DNA of 64,000 bases, from the NCBI RefSeq assembly GCF_000002995.4, contig NW_025062476.1:4397001-4461000 (forward strand), in the 5' to 3' direction. Below are positions 24,401 to 38,074 of the stretch, one piece after another; positions within the stretch are counted from its first letter, which is position 1, and the number at the start of each line of letters is the position of its first letter. This DNA is from Brugia malayi (taxonomy: Eukaryota; Nematoda; Chromadorea; Rhabditida; Onchocercidae). The notes under the pieces are model-generated. The model was not told the DNA's origin and searched no databases. It worked only from the letters and a program-made list of their open reading frames with translations. The position numbers and the translations under genes were made by a program.

Positions 24401-26271
24401 CCTTTTCATACCATTTCATAATTTTGAAAACTTAAGAGCTGAAAGGAAATATTTAATTACTTCTTTTGAACTAATCACCCTAGTATTTTTGATTTTCCAA
24501 ATAGTTTAAAAGATTTTTGACTGCAAAAAGCTTCATGTTACTAAATATAGTGCCATACTGTAAGAACTGATTAAAATATCGAAAAGTACAGATTTATATC
24601 AACAGATATTCAGATTTTATAGCAATAATATTTCTTGAATTCAAGGATTAATTCATAAAACTTATTAATTTCTTTTTTCAGTGAGCGTAAGCAAACATTG
24701 TTTGTCACAAGAGATCAAATATTTCCTCAAGATTTTAAGCTTTAACCCTAACAAAGTAGATTAACTTTTGTCAGGTGGCCAATTTTGAGTAAATTAGATC
24801 GATTACTTTTACTTTCATCCAATTATATTTTCTTAAAAATTTACCACATAGAACTATAAAAAACGAAAAAGAATCGAAGAATTCAACAAAACAGATATAT
24901 CTTTGTGACCATCAATAATCTGAATGACCCTATTTATGTTGTGGCAACATAAGGGTTCTAAAATAAGTAATAAAGACTCATAACAACAAATTATTAGATG
25001 TACCACAATTTTATGGTCATTTCCATAGTAATTCCATCCAGTTGTACAGCTACCTAAATGTAAAAAAGTTTTGAGGAGGTAATTGGGAAGGTTAAAAGTT
25101 CAAAATGTTAAGGATGCGTGTGACCTTTACATTTGTTATTGCCATTACTATTCAACAGAAAGGAATAAACTTGTAGATATTTTCTATCACAAAGCAATTC
25201 TCTAACTAAAATGGACAAAATAACATGTCAATCTTAGATTATGATCCAGTTCCTGACCGGATCATAATTAAATAGAATGTTTGTTCATAAAACTTTGTTT
25301 CAAAAAAAAAACAATAAACAGAAAAGATTCATAAAACTTTTTAAGATAGTCGTCCTTCATGTTAAAAGGATAGAATCAGTTTGCATTTTTTATTTGACTT
25401 GATTAATAAGAAATTTGTATTTCTAAATGTGCCATCAAAATCAAATCTCTCTATCTTCAAATTTTATTAAAATTTTTAGGAATTCAAGTCAAATAGTGCA
25501 GATAGTTTCAAAATGAAAACAAATATGACACTTTTTGTTTTTACAATATTTACTACTCTGCCATCTATAATTTCTAGTTAATATTCCGTTTTTGGATTTG
25601 GAAACAGCAAGCATTTCGGAAGAGTTTTCTTAACAAGAACTAAGATGACCGCCTAGCGTTATCAGTGTTTTTTTCTGCTTTACTGTTGGCAGTGGCAGTA
25701 TTACTTTTTGATTTTAACGCTCATAATTAAATTTAAAAGTTGGCTTTAAAAAAAATTAATTGTACTAATTGCTATCAATAAAGATCATTTAATTCCAATT
25801 ATTTAAATCATTTCTAAACACTTCTCTGATTATGTTCGCAGGTCTTGTTATCCCTTACTTACTGCTACAACAAACAGTTTTTTGAGCATCATTAATTTTA
25901 GTCAAACTTTTTTTAATTTAAAATGATTGTAGAAAAAACTGCATTGTAGAACAAATATTTGTATGATAATTTCGTTGATGAAATCTGAATAGCTTCTTTG
26001 TAATGCAGAAACGATTAAATTTCCTCTATTTTTCGGTGATTTACGATACAATTATTGGATAATTTATTTTAGCTAAATTTTCTCCGCTTAATACTATCTC
26101 TGCTAACAAGAAATGTGACAACGAGAAGTACAAAAATTACCGTACAATGAAAATAAAATTTCAAATTCAATCATAATCGATCAGTGGACAGTCATCGTAA
26201 GAGCTATGCTGTACTATTTCACTTGAAATATTAATTGTTTTTAAAAATTGTTCTTAAAAAACGTGTAGAAA

Positions 26272-26286
26272 ACTTTTAGATATAGC
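26272..26286 (+). promoter_or_regulatory. Candidate trans-splice acceptor before GPCR start
   Basis: CTTTTAG ends at 26279, 7 bases before the ATG at 26287, a spacing typical of spliced-leader addition sites in nematodes. Alternatively it is the acceptor of an intron following a 5' UTR exon. Confidence 0.4.
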
Positions 26287-29134
26287 ATGTGGCAATTATA
26301 CACTCTGTGGGCAATTTATCTGATAACAATGAAAATAGGTATCATTGGTAATCTTTGGGTTATCTGTTCAGTCATACGTAATATACGACCTCAAACAAAT
26401 GGTTGGCTAAGACGGCCAAGTGATTGTCTAAGAAGCCATATTTTTGTTTTGGCATTTGTTGATTTTATTGTCGTTTGTTCGCTTGCTTTACGCATTGTGT
26501 ACATTTGGGATGAAACTTTAACTTTTGGTAAGTTGAAAAGTTCGCGTACTTAAATGCAAATTAAAATTTTTAGAGGATATTTGAGATGACATAATAAGTG
26601 TAAATGAAACGAGATTCAAAAAAAAAAAAAAAAAAAAAGAATCAGTTAATCTTTCATTTCAGATTATATTAATTCTCACTTGATAAACAAATGCTTGTTT
26701 ATCAAGTGAAAGTAATGTAGGAAACTGAATGTGTAATTCGAGATATCCTGCATATGATCTATCTCTGTGATATAAATTTCTTCTTAAAACTTTGTTTACT
26801 TATGTTTTTTTAATAAATGTTTTTGTAGAAATGTTTTTTTTTTTTCTGAATTAGTTCATAATCAATTATTGAATTTTAAAGAAATTTGGAATTGTCGAGG
26901 ATTGTATTTCATTGAGCAGTTATCAAAAATGCTATCCATGTTTTGCATTGCATGTATCAGTATCGGAAGATATATTACAATACGTAAACCTTTTAATAAT
27001 CAGGTATCATACAATTTTTTTGTAGGAAATTGAATTTATTCGGTATTACTTTTATTTTAATGATTTACAAAATGTACGGGATAATTTCAATTTAATTTAA
27101 ATGCTTTAAGAATTCTGAATTTAAGCGATGAGTTAGGCTTAAAATAGTTCTTTTTTTTTTGGAAATTTTGGTCTTAAATTAAATTTGGAATCATTAATCG
27201 ACATAAAATAGTTTAGAAAAATAAAATTCAAACTTTTGGAACTAATCGATTGATTATTTTCAAAAACTTTTTTCATTTTGTCTACTTTTTCAGATTGTAA
27301 TTTGAAATAATTTTAACGACTTGGAAAGTATGTGCACCGAAAATGAGAAAATTTCAGATTCGTAGACATTTTTATCGAGGTTTCCCAGCAGTACCTTTAT
27401 TGCTATGCTTTCCTATTCTTATTCCAATAATATTTACGATGAAAACAATCGATGTCACCTCGGATAGATGGGATTGTCGCATTAGTAATGATAATGCATG
27501 GAATCGATTAACTGGTCTACTTGTTGGAGCATGTTTTATTTTATTAGTGATGCTTATAAGCGCCAATTATGCTGAAATTGTGCGCCATGTGCATCGAAAA
27601 TTTTCAAGACGAAAAGCAAGACGTAAAAACTTTCAAATTGTAAAGTGAAGATTATTTTTAGACTTAAAAATTTTCAAAAGTGTATTTCATTATGAATCCT
27701 TTTATATGTGATGAATTTTAAAACGTTAAAATTTTTAAAACGTCACTGTTAGACTTTTTTTTTAGAATCAGAAAGTTCTAATAGCAAACATTATCATTTA
27801 TCAGAGCCACGATACGTACGTGAAATGACTTCTTCCATTGTACGTGTGGCTGTATTTCATATGATCTGTTGGCTTCCGTTTTGTTTCATTGCGGTGATTC
27901 CTACTGAAGTAACTTTTTTTTAATGAAATATTAATTATTATTACAGTCTTCAATATTATATGCAACCAAATGTTAGTTTACTTGTTTTAAATACAAAGAA
28001 CCGAATTTGTTTTCATTATGAAAATCTAAATTCAAAAATTTGATTAAAAAGGAAAAAAAGAATTTCAAATTTAAGACATGTTCACTGGTGTTAGTATCGA
28101 TACGAACGATAAGTAGGATTAATGAACACGCCTGGGTGTTGTGGATTTTAATACTGGCAAATTGGTTAACATATTTGAATTCCGCATTGAACTGGATTTT
28201 CTATGTCGTGTTAAATCGAGATCTCAGGGAACTGATCAGGTTTTCGCTTCTAAAATTACTATAGAAGCAGGAATGAATTTATTACCTTTCAATAATGCTT
28301 TTCAGTGATAGTTTTGATAAGAAGAAATACTCTGTTAATAAATTAATATTAAAATATGTATAAACCTTTCCGGCACGTATTATTATTGTACAAAGCTATA
28401 TTCTGTTTCTTTTCGGAATTGGACGAAGAATCACTCTTTTCCTGAAGAATTTATCGTACTTTTTGAGAAATGACATGCAATTTAAAGTAGTTAACAGTAT
28501 CCTCCTTTACTTTTTTCCAGTACTTATTAAAGATTTGGAAGGGAAAAGTAATAAAGTGGGACTGTCCAGTGGTAAAGCCTTAAAAATATATTTCATTTAA
28601 AGGTGTATTCCGTAATGTTAAGCCTTAAATATCACTATAATATACGATTCAACATTGTCAATCAGAGTTCCTCTTGCAAATTAAAGTTAGAAAATGCAAT
28701 ATTTGATGATTGCTATCCTATAATAAAATAACTGAAACAATAACTGAGATTAAATCGAATGCTATGGCATTAGAATAATCGAGTTGAAAGATACTTTCAT
28801 ATAAAAGTTGAAAAAGTGAAAAGTAAAGAAGGCTCTAACTTATGATACTGTTTTTAATTTTGATGCATAAAGCTTTAACAAAATTGCTACTTAAATTAAA
28901 ACAGTAGTATTATCAATTGTGATAATTGAGCGATTGAATTAATTCTCAATTTAGCTCTTTGTTTATTCTTCAGTTTTGAAAGATTTTTCAAACTTTTACT
29001 CCAGGAGTAATACGAAACGACGAAAACGTAGTGCAATGGCTAACTACTATTCATCATCAAATTTAGCGAACAGATATTCTCGACAACGTTTGGATCGAAG
29101 TTTAAGTATTCATGCATTAGCTGAAAGTCTGTAA
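26287..29134 (+). CDS. Rhodopsin-family (class A) GPCR, probable neuropeptide receptor
   Basis: Six exons join in frame to 354 residues: 26287-26527, 26882-27003, 27358-27622, 27766-27908, 28076-28239 and 29005-29134. Seen: TM1 with GNLWVICSV; TM2 with LAFVD; a conserved-position cysteine in WNCRG before TM3; TM3 ending IACISIGRYITIRKPF (GRY in place of DRY); TM4/TM5 with extracellular DRWDCRIS; a short basic third loop (SRRKARQ); TM6 with the CWLPF core; TM7 with NSALNWIFYVVLNRDLREL (NWIFY in place of NPxxY); and a basic tail. The extracellular N-terminus is very short, so a missing 5' exon is possible. The receptor would sit in the plasma membrane and couple to G proteins; the ligand is unknown. 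Intron retention after 28239 gives a shorter tail (FSLLKLL). The exon 5 acceptor (TTTAAG) is weaker than the others. Confidence 0.86.
26676..26709. repeat. Perfect hairpin in GPCR intron 1
   Basis: A 15-bp stem (TCACTTGATAAACAA pairing with its complement) and a 4-base ATGC loop form a perfect inverted repeat within the first intron. Confidence 0.9.
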
Positions 29135-30539
29135 CTGTAAAAAGTGAAATGTGAAATGATGCAAACAATAAATATTTCTTTCCTGAAATTAAAAGTTTTC
29201 AATGGTACGCGTATTGTTCAATGGTTAATTTCAAAACAAATTGTTTTTCTTAAAGAAATTTAGAAAAAAAAAAAAGAGCAGTAGTTTTCCTGTCATTTTC
29301 TGTTAGTAACATTCCGGACTATCCAATTTAATTTGATTGCTTTTTTTCAGAATGTAAACAGATTTCCGTTAAAGTAATTGTTATTGACTGTTGCACGGAT
29401 AAGAATTTGAATTCATCATGGCAAGATTATTTTTGAAATCAAATGCATATTTGGCAAAGGATATATTGCATTTCAAAATAGACAAATTTAATTTTATTTT
29501 AGAATTCTGATATTAATGATAAACACAGTGCTTTCATAATGTCTACAACAAATAGTGATTTGTAATTATTTAGATAGTTTTTATGTAATCAACTGCTACA
29601 CTTTCAAAGTTTCATCTATCACTGGTGACAAAAACAAAAACAATTATGTTATTGGGAAATATCATTACTAAAAAGACTTTCTTGTAATGAAATTGGTAAA
29701 GAAATACGTATCAACAAATTTTATTGGTCTATTAATAATCAGAGATGATAATAGTAAACCGATAGAAAATATATTGAAATGTCACTCTTAACAGTAACAA
29801 TATGTCTTTTAATGAATGTGAAAAATAAAAAATTTAAATTCATGGCATTATAAATAAATTAAAAATACAAATTGTTTATGATATGTAGAGTATGAAATAT
29901 GTCATTTATGATTACTAAATGTACTATTTTCAGTGTCATTTGTTCACATATTACTTCATATAATCATAATTATGATAGTAATAAAATAATGAAAAACAAA
30001 AATTTGAAGCTTTTCACAAACATAAAACTATATTAAATTCTATGAAAATCATTAAAAGATTTACAAAGCATTGGTTCCTGTATTCAGTTTCATATTATAT
30101 TTTTTCCACAAATTCTCAAGATAACAATAATTATAAATAAGAAATTTATTCATTTTAAAATTTAAAATAACATTATGAAATTTTTATGACGAGGGCAACT
30201 TGCTATCTGATGAATATGTTAAATTAAAAAACAAAACTCTTACTGCCAATTTTCATTTTCCTCAAAATTTAAAATTTTAATTCTCAATTTTCCAGAAATC
30301 ATCAATCATAATGAATTATTTTATTAATTTCTAGTCCTCCAAATTACACTTTTCTTCAAAGATTTTAAACACTTCATTTATAGCCATTTTATCCAAATTT
30401 AAATTCACTTCCAAATTTTCGCTTGATCACTTTTCAATGCATTTTTCTGATCCTAAACTGATCGGACGGAACCTCAAACAATCAGTTGTTAGATTCATTT
30501 TTAAACATTGTATATATTACTTTAATAAATTCTGTCGTA
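29135..30539. other. Convergent intergenic region
   Basis: About 1.4 kb lie between the 3' ends of the GPCR (+) and the glucuronyltransferase (-). The sequence is AT-rich and I see no gene, RNA or repeat of note. Confidence 0.55.
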
Positions 30540-32809
30540 CTAAATGTTAACAAAAGCTTTATAAAATTTGGATGAAAATTTAAAGCTTACTTCAATATTA
30601 TAACCATATGTTTTTGTACTTTTGATATTAACAGTGGTTTTAGTATGCCATACGAGAATATCACGTGGCGTTGATTCTATTCCAAATGGTGTTAAGTCAT
30701 TCAAGCTTACATTCAAATGATTCATTAAACATGGTTCTGGTGAATACTCTCGACACTTTACTCTCCATCCCGCTCTGCAAAAGGTCAGCAATTATACATA
30801 TATTGACGTGACCCAACACTTATCTCCTCCTCACTTTCTTTGTTTGTTGTCGAGAAAAAGTCCAAAGAAATGAGAGAAATAAGCGGACGTGTTCCATAAA
30901 GAATGCAAAAACTAAAGTTGTCTTAATCAGAATAGGAAATCATTTCATTTAAAACTTTCTAATAAAATTGCAGTTCTACACAAAGGTAAAAATTTTCATT
31001 CTTTGTACCTTAGGATAAGTTGTTAAAACTTTACTTCGGATGCTGCAAAAGCAGTTCAAGATTTACAGCAAATCCAGCCATATCAAAACCCCATCTACGT
31101 TTAGGCGCATAAATTGTTTGCCAGCCTACAACTTTTGCATTAAGAACTTTCGGCGCTTCGACTGCATTATGCGCTACTAAACCTGCAAACAGAACTAGCA
31201 TTGAATAAATTTTGAGGGAATTCTTGTGCAGAAATAATATGAATCTAAATGGGCTAGTCAATATTTTCTGAAGAGAAGAAAAAGGAAAATAGAGGAATAA
31301 TTGGCTCTAAGGAATATTTCCAAGTCCTTTCATTTCCATTTGAAAATAAGAAGTGAATATGGTTTAATCAATTTTACTAAACAGCAAATTTACATTCATT
31401 ATTAATTTATTTAAATCACTAATTACTTTTCCATATCACAGCTGATATTAAAGTCTAAAAATAAAGATAAATTTTTTTTTTTTTTTGCTGTGACTTTCAA
31501 AACTAGTAAAAAAGTATATGTATATTTAATTAAAAAAATTATCTGATCTGATTTTTTTAGCATTTTTGATGTTATTTTCTGATGAGAAGAAAATAAATTC
31601 AGTTGAATTTTTTTATGAAAATAAAAATTAGATTGCATACCAACAGCCCATACACCAACTTTTTCAACATTTCGAATGTATTGATTGAAAAGGCGAATAT
31701 CGTAAGTGTTATCATCATCAGCAAAATAAACCACCGCATTGTTACCCAACGATGCGAATTGTTCTCGAACAAAATTCAACCCAGCATCACGTCCAGTCCA
31801 ACCACGTGCTGTAATTCTTGATAGTTAATAAAGTGTTAATAAAAAGAACAATTTTGAAAATTAAATACTATCATTTAAGAAAAGACTGAATGAAAAAGAA
31901 AAGAAATATTTTTATTAAAAAAAAAGGATCGTAAAAGTGGAGAAAATTTGAGAATGGAAGAATAAGATGAAACTACTGAACAATAGATTTCATTTAGTTT
32001 CTCATTTTAACTTATCCTAGTATTAAACTACACACCTGGTATTCCAGGTCGGCGTTTAACAGCTAAATAGTAACAGTTGAGACCACTACGATCCAACAAT
32101 TGCTTTACAGGTAACGATATATGCGTGGCATCTTCTACAACAATCCAAATTAACTGGCTGATATGCATCAGTGTTTGTGATAACCTACAATTAATTTAGT
32201 ACTTGGATAAAAGCTATAACATTCGTATTTGATAATTTTTGTTTTTGCTTAAATTAAGTGTGAGATTGATGAGGAGCAGAAAGAAATTTTATTGTCAAAG
32301 ATTTTACAATTAGTTTCTCCTAATTCCTGAACGGATTTTTAATTTTCCTTTTACTAAAATATGTATGGAGTAAGTTAATTACTTGATTATTGAATTAATT
32401 ATGAGCTAAAAACGACACAAGCAATTTCGTGTTCATTTTCAGTTTTGAAATCAGTGATAGATAATTCACCTGGTCATGTCAGCCAGTCGTGCAAGTCTCA
32501 GGTATGTCGGTGTGATTACGATAATTGTTCGATTATTTCTATTTTGATTATTGTGAAAAGCATTATTCGATATTATTCTTGGTTCATAAATTTCATAGTT
32601 CCTTTCTTCCACCAAATATATGATAATACACATTTGAAAGCTGATTACAGCAATTGCAAATACAGCTTGAATAGTGGAAAAAATCCCATCAACTGGTCGC
32701 TGATTAGTTCTGTAAGCAAACAGTTAAATATTTTAGCGATTCAGTCCAAATGTCACCTGACTGACCTCTGTGTCATGTCAAAGACAACGGGATTGTGAGA
32801 AACATTCAT
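30540..32809 (-). CDS. Beta-1,3-glucuronyltransferase, GT43 family (type II Golgi enzyme)
   Basis: Six minus-strand exons: 32809-32766, 32709-32470, 32184-32036, 31808-31641, 31182-31035 and 30774-30540. They join in frame to about 327 residues, against 335 for human B3GAT3. A short cytoplasmic tail (MNVSHNPVVFDMTQR) precedes one membrane anchor (IQAVFAIAVISFQMCIIIYLV) minus flanks. The catalytic domain follows with TIIVITPTYLRLARLADMTR, IWIVVEDA, ARGWTGRDAGLNFVREQF, the metal-binding ADDDNTYD (DxD motif), GWQTIYAPKRRWGFDMAGFA and DILVWHTKT. GT43 enzymes add glucuronate from UDP-GlcA to galactose. In nematodes this includes the last step of the proteoglycan linker (SQV-8) and related GLCT enzymes; which of these it is I cannot tell. 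The end is ambiguous. Reading through reaches a stop at 30540, while a GTAAGC donor at 30590 could splice to another short exon. Confidence 0.92.
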
Positions 32810-34935
32810 CAATTTCAATAGTTGCTCAAACGAATTAATCCATATTTTGTCATTTTCCTTGTATTTTAATACTTCCGGTAAATGTATTCAAAACTTTTTA
32901 AACACATTTCAAGACTGTTATATTGAGTTGTATTTTGAAGAAAGATAAAAATTTATAAACATCAATATTTACAATTTAAAGTCAAAACTGCAACTATCAT
33001 TTTTTTAGGATATAAGATTTTTTTAAGTTTGAAAATTTTCACCGCTATCATTATTCTGCAATAGTGATAAAAAGTAAATATTTTGAAATCTTCAGCAAGA
33101 AATCATCTTACAGTCTTCGTAGAAATTTGATTCTTCGTAAATGCATTTATTCTTCAAAGATTGCCACAGATTTGACTTCATGAATCCAAATTCAATTTAA
33201 AACTGAGATGAATAACAAAAGTTGTTGAAGAAAAATACATCGAGATTGATCATGAGAGTTAGTAATGATTACAACAGAATGATTTTTTTTTTTTGGAAAT
33301 TATGTTATGATAATTAATAATTAGAAATGGCAGTTAGAATTGTAACTATTAGCTTATAAAACTAAAACAGTTTTCAAAAAAAAAAAAATTTTAACTAAGT
33401 GAAATATAACTTAACTTGAAAGCAATCATTTTCAAAAGTCAATTCCAAAATTTTTGTAATCAACGCAGAACAATGGAGAGATCGCCCTCAAAATAAAAAT
33501 AAATTACCTGAAGTGTTCGGAACAACCAGTCCAAACTCACGACTTTTATTAAAATAATTTTTGTAGAAAATCTGAGAACAAAAAACTATGCAAATTCCGA
33601 AATATTAGTGGGAACTCTGTTGTTGTCCAAGAGCATATCATTTTAAAATAGAAGACTTCATAAAAAATGCCGCTTTTGCACTTGTGAATTGCAGAAAATT
33701 TGCTATGTAATTTCCTTTTAATCAAAAAAAGATGCAAAATGAAGCTTTCAAATTCTGTTGTGATTTAATTTTTTGAATCTTTGTATGAGAATTGAGTGAA
33801 ACTTTGTTTTGGCAGCCATTTAAATACATTTTACAACAATGTTGTGCCATTTCCTTCTTTAACTTTCGATATTTCTCGTGGAAAACAGTTTTCATGTTTG
33901 TTTATGGTGACAAACCATCGAAACATCAAATGCGGCTTGCAATCAAAAACAAGTGACTATGACTGGGAGAGGAGAAATGGGGAGAAGTCAAACTGCAGAA
34001 AAAATTTTAACAAAACTACGCAGAAAATCTCGAACTGTAACAAGAAAACCCACACCATACCAAGGTCTAGATTTTTTTAGATTCACAATTCACAAGTTAA
34101 AAGAACCGAATAGAGTCTGAATTTATTTCAACTGCAATTACAATTTTTTTCTCCAGAAGGATTGTTGAAATTAATGAAAAAATGGTACAATGAGATGTAA
34201 CAAAGAGTTGGCGTAAACAATGGACGAAATGAACCGTGACCCGGTTCAATTCATAAATACATTAGCAAAAATAGTGGCCAAAGAAGTGAAAATTTTGTTG
34301 TCTTCAGTTTTATGGTAGAAATTACCAATAGCAATACCGATATAATGTATTCTACAGTCATTTCTAAGCATATAAAACTCTTATTCTCTTATTCTCCCAT
34401 TCCTCGATTTCATCAATCTGTAATACATCAGATGCAAAAAATTCAATTTAAGATTTGCCTACATTAAATTCCACGATAAATTAAATGTATATGTATTTCC
34501 ATCCAACACAATTCAGTTTTTTCATGTAGATTTGCAGTAGGAAAAAACTTTGAAGTTAAAAATTAATATACACAACAAACACTTTTTGTTTCGGCGGTAA
34601 TGAATGATTTATACTTATTCACAACATTCAGAAACATCAGAAATAACTGCCATAAAGTAGAAGTTAAAATTAAAACTACTTCACGAATCTGGTTTACATA
34701 CACTCTGACGTTACTACTAATTTTAATACCAAAAGATGTTTCCCAGCACCGTTTCTTTTTTCTTTTTTTTTCGAAGCAGTTGTCATCGAACTTCAAACTA
34801 AAATCTTTTGTTATTATGTACAATATTGCCAAGACACAACAGAAAGAAGAAACAAGAAATAAACAAGCAGTTTCAGGAACTAAAAATATGGCACCACAAA
34901 GAATTCATAGAATTTCTTAATTTCAGAAATATTAA
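32810..34935. other. Intergenic region
   Basis: About 2.1 kb between the 5' end of the GT43 gene and the 3' end of the RBBP5 gene. One minus-strand segment near 33570-33512 has exon-like borders (TCTCAG, then SREFGLVVPNTS, then GTAATT) but its phase does not fit the GT43 model. Otherwise I see nothing. Confidence 0.45.
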
Positions 34936-37900
34936 TCATTTTACCCTTCGTTGTTTGGTCAAGTTGCGCATCGATATAACACTAGAAGCAGTACAGGTCG
35001 CGGGCCTTTTCCGACTACCTGAAGTGAAAACAATATATTTACATAATTAGGAGCGAAATTAGTTTCATATTTCAAACCTGTATATCCATATACTCAAATA
35101 AAATGGAAAAATGGAAAATTGTGTAAATGGAAGATAACAAACAAATTATAAAAATAAAAAATTTATTGAATAGAACCTGGATAAGATTCTCCATCAAGCG
35201 TACTCGTCATTTCTTCTGTTTCTGAATGAAGGCAGTATGATACATAGAAAAAAACGAATAAAATCAAAATGCTAAAATCTAATATACACAAATTTCCAAC
35301 GTGGCAAAGTAATTAAAGTAAATACCTGTGAATAATGATGCAGGGTTTTCCTCTGGATTTTCGATTTCGGGTGCAATTGGTAGAAACCAAAGTGGGCCTT
35401 GTTTAGCAGTTAAATCAGTGACATACATGCTACCATCATCATCTTCGTCCGAACTACAGTAAACAGCGTTTGGTTTAAGAGTTACAACGTCAACAATTTC
35501 GTCGTCCTCTTCCTAATTAGGACAATCATTTTAAATTCTTAATATGCTGCGCATGAAAAAAAAAGAATATAATCCAGAATCTATGCACTAAAATTTGCAA
35601 CAGTTCATAACTTATTTTCCATCTATTTAAAAAATCTATTTTAAAGAATCTGTTTCAAAGTAAGAACTTTGGAAGTTTGTGGAGTTGGCTCATCCGCATC
35701 TTCATCCTCCAAATCGAATTCCGACTCTTTCTCGATGTATTTTACATTCTCTTCAAGTTCAGTGAATTCAGGTGCAAAGGCGCTCCAATTTTCAACATGA
35801 GCCTAGAAATTCTGATATTTTCAATAAGCGTCAAAAGATCAGATAGAAAGCAGAAAAAAGACTAACCTGAGTCCATACAGAAACAAGACCGTTAGCAATT
35901 GAAAGTATGATGGGGCGTGTCGGATGCCACTGCACGTCATGTAAGGTCTCACCCTAAAAATATAGAAAAATAGAAGTTTAATACTAAATGGGTTATTTCA
36001 ATATGCATTTCACTGCGTCATCTAATTTCACTCATTCGTTATTCAGAAAATTAAGAAACTCAACCGCAAGCAGTCGTTTCAGTGATATTATGTTCAACTT
36101 ATATATCTACCTTTGTGCCATGCAACATTTTGATCAAACTTCCAGAATTTCTTTCCCAAATGTACAACGAATGTGCCTTAGTACTGGCGCCACAAATATA
36201 ATCACCATCATTCGATACACATATTGCTTTCCAAGAAGCATAAAAATATTTCCAGTCAAATTTTTAAAATAAAGATTTCAGAATTCCAAACTCTATTTGT
36301 CAGAAATTAATCCAATGCTAAACACGTTAAAACAGTGAGCCTTTACATTCTAACTTTCTCCATACTAGTGATATTTGAATCAAGAAAATACTGGTATTTT
36401 GCCACGTTTTAACAAATTATTAGGAATACATTTTTAATAGAAAACGTACTCCCAATAAAACAATTTTTGTATTTTTACTATCCCTATAGTTAATTGTTAG
36501 AAAAGTAGTATAGGGAGCTTCCAGAACACAAATAAGATCATTTAAGGAAGTAAAATAAAACAATCCAAAAAACTTCAAAAGCTACAGCAAAACAAAAACA
36601 AACTTTATTGATTATATCTAAAAGCTTTTGCAATGGTTCAACAATAGTTCCATGATGTTTTTTAAGTAAAACATCCAACTTGTAAGTTCTAATAATACGA
36701 TCCTGAGAATTTGTTAGTAGGAAATCACCACGACGTGTAAGCAGTATATTTTTAATCTGAAAATAGCACAAAAGAAAGTTGCATACATAACAATTTGAAT
36801 AAGTACTCTTAGCTAATGACAGTAACTATAAGCTTGCAATGATGACTGGCACAAATTCCATCAGAAATTTATTCAGAGAGTTTGAATGGATATGAACATC
36901 CAACACCCTTTGAATTTAATCAAACCTTATCTTTTCTGACCAAAAAGGTAGGAAAATTACCTGATGTGTGGCATTCTGCTTCACGAATGTGATCAGTTCT
37001 AATGTCTGGGCATTGTAAAAAGCAATGCGACCTTTACTACTACCGGTAACGATGTATTTTCCTCTACGATCAAACGTTCCCACGGTAACATCTCCAGATT
37101 GATCATCGATTTCTTCAGGAAACTTTATCTAAAGACAAAATAGACAAGCTAACCCGTTCTCGCCAATTTATAAATAAATTATACCGTTGTGATTGAATAT
37201 CACCACCACAGGAAGTTGATCAGCGATTAACATTTTTGTGGACATCCTGAATTGTAGGAGTGATTTCCTTTAAATTTATTAGAAACTTTAATTCTTAACT
37301 ATCTACAGGTTCTTTTGGAAAGTTGTTCATGTTTAGCTCGAAATTTACACAAAAAAATTTACTTCTGTCTGTAGTTTTGCTTCCAAATCCAAGAGCACTG
37401 GATTAGCACCTAAATAAATAACCAGTATGCGTTTGTCGTTGCTGCAAAAAGGAACCAAATGAAAGCAGATATGCGAGTTCTTATTTTTCAACATGAATGG
37501 TAACAGGACTACGTTATTCAAGGATATCAAAGACAGAAAATAATACGGAGAATGATGCAGGATAACGAACCGTGGATTGAACATTGCACAAAGAACAGGA
37601 GAGCCATAAATTTGTCTTTCAATTCGAGATCCTTCTAGAACATCCCAGATTGCTACGGACCAGTCGTTGCTTGCTGTTAATAATTTACGTCCATCACGGG
37701 ACCAACTTAATGACGTGATAGAATAACCATGACAAACCCAACTCTAAAGCACTGATCAGATTCTGTGGATTTGAGAAATAATGGCTAGTGATGAATGATA
37801 GCAAATATGAAGTATCGTAGAAATAATTATTTTAGAAGGAAATGAAATAGTTAGTATTGCTTCTGGATGATATTACAAGAATCACTTTAACGACTCCTTT

Positions 37901-38074
37901 GGTTATGAGATCGAAAATGTACACGCGACCATCGATACTGCCAACGGCAATTAGTGAACCCCATCGATTGAATTTACAACAATTTGCAGAACCTTGCTGT
38001 GTATCCAACGCACCATCTAACTCTTCCGGGAAACAAACTCCAAAATTCTTATCCAACAATTCAGAGTTCATCAT
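34936..38074 (-). CDS. rbbp-5: RBBP5 orthologue, WD40 subunit of COMPASS/MLL H3K4 methyltransferase complex
   Basis: Eleven minus-strand exons: 38074-37886, 37743-37571, 37441-37363, 37128-36961, 36756-36604, 36239-36111, 35953-35867, 35802-35668, 35512-35326, 35221-35177 and 35018-34936. They give about 475 residues against 538 in human. The alignment to human RBBP5 is recognisable along nearly the whole length: [141 protein letters not shown] and [15 protein letters not shown]. The protein forms a seven-bladed propeller in the nucleus. With ASH2L it activates SET1/MLL histone methyltransferases, the acidic segment contacting ASH2L. The donor after exon 2 (GTTCGT) is weak, and exon 6 lacks a canonical AG acceptor although its phase fits perfectly. 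The basic C-terminus is shorter than in human; a further 3' exon cannot be excluded. Confidence 0.94.

Larger units (their letters stand above)
18623..26286. other. Gene desert
   Basis: About 7.6 kb with no protein-coding gene that I can support. It holds short TA microsatellites near 19463-19487 and 21672-21688, many homopolymer runs, and one GC-richer island (21064-21460, listed separately). The last part is presumably the GPCR promoter. Confidence 0.5.

Noticed and set aside
27372..27566. Minus-strand frame within the GPCR
   Set aside because: Antisense shadow of GPCR exon 3.
33512..33570. Possible minus-strand exon encoding SREFGLVVPNTS
   Set aside because: Splice borders look fair, but no reading frame joins the GT43 exons and a complete GT43 start exon was found at 32809.
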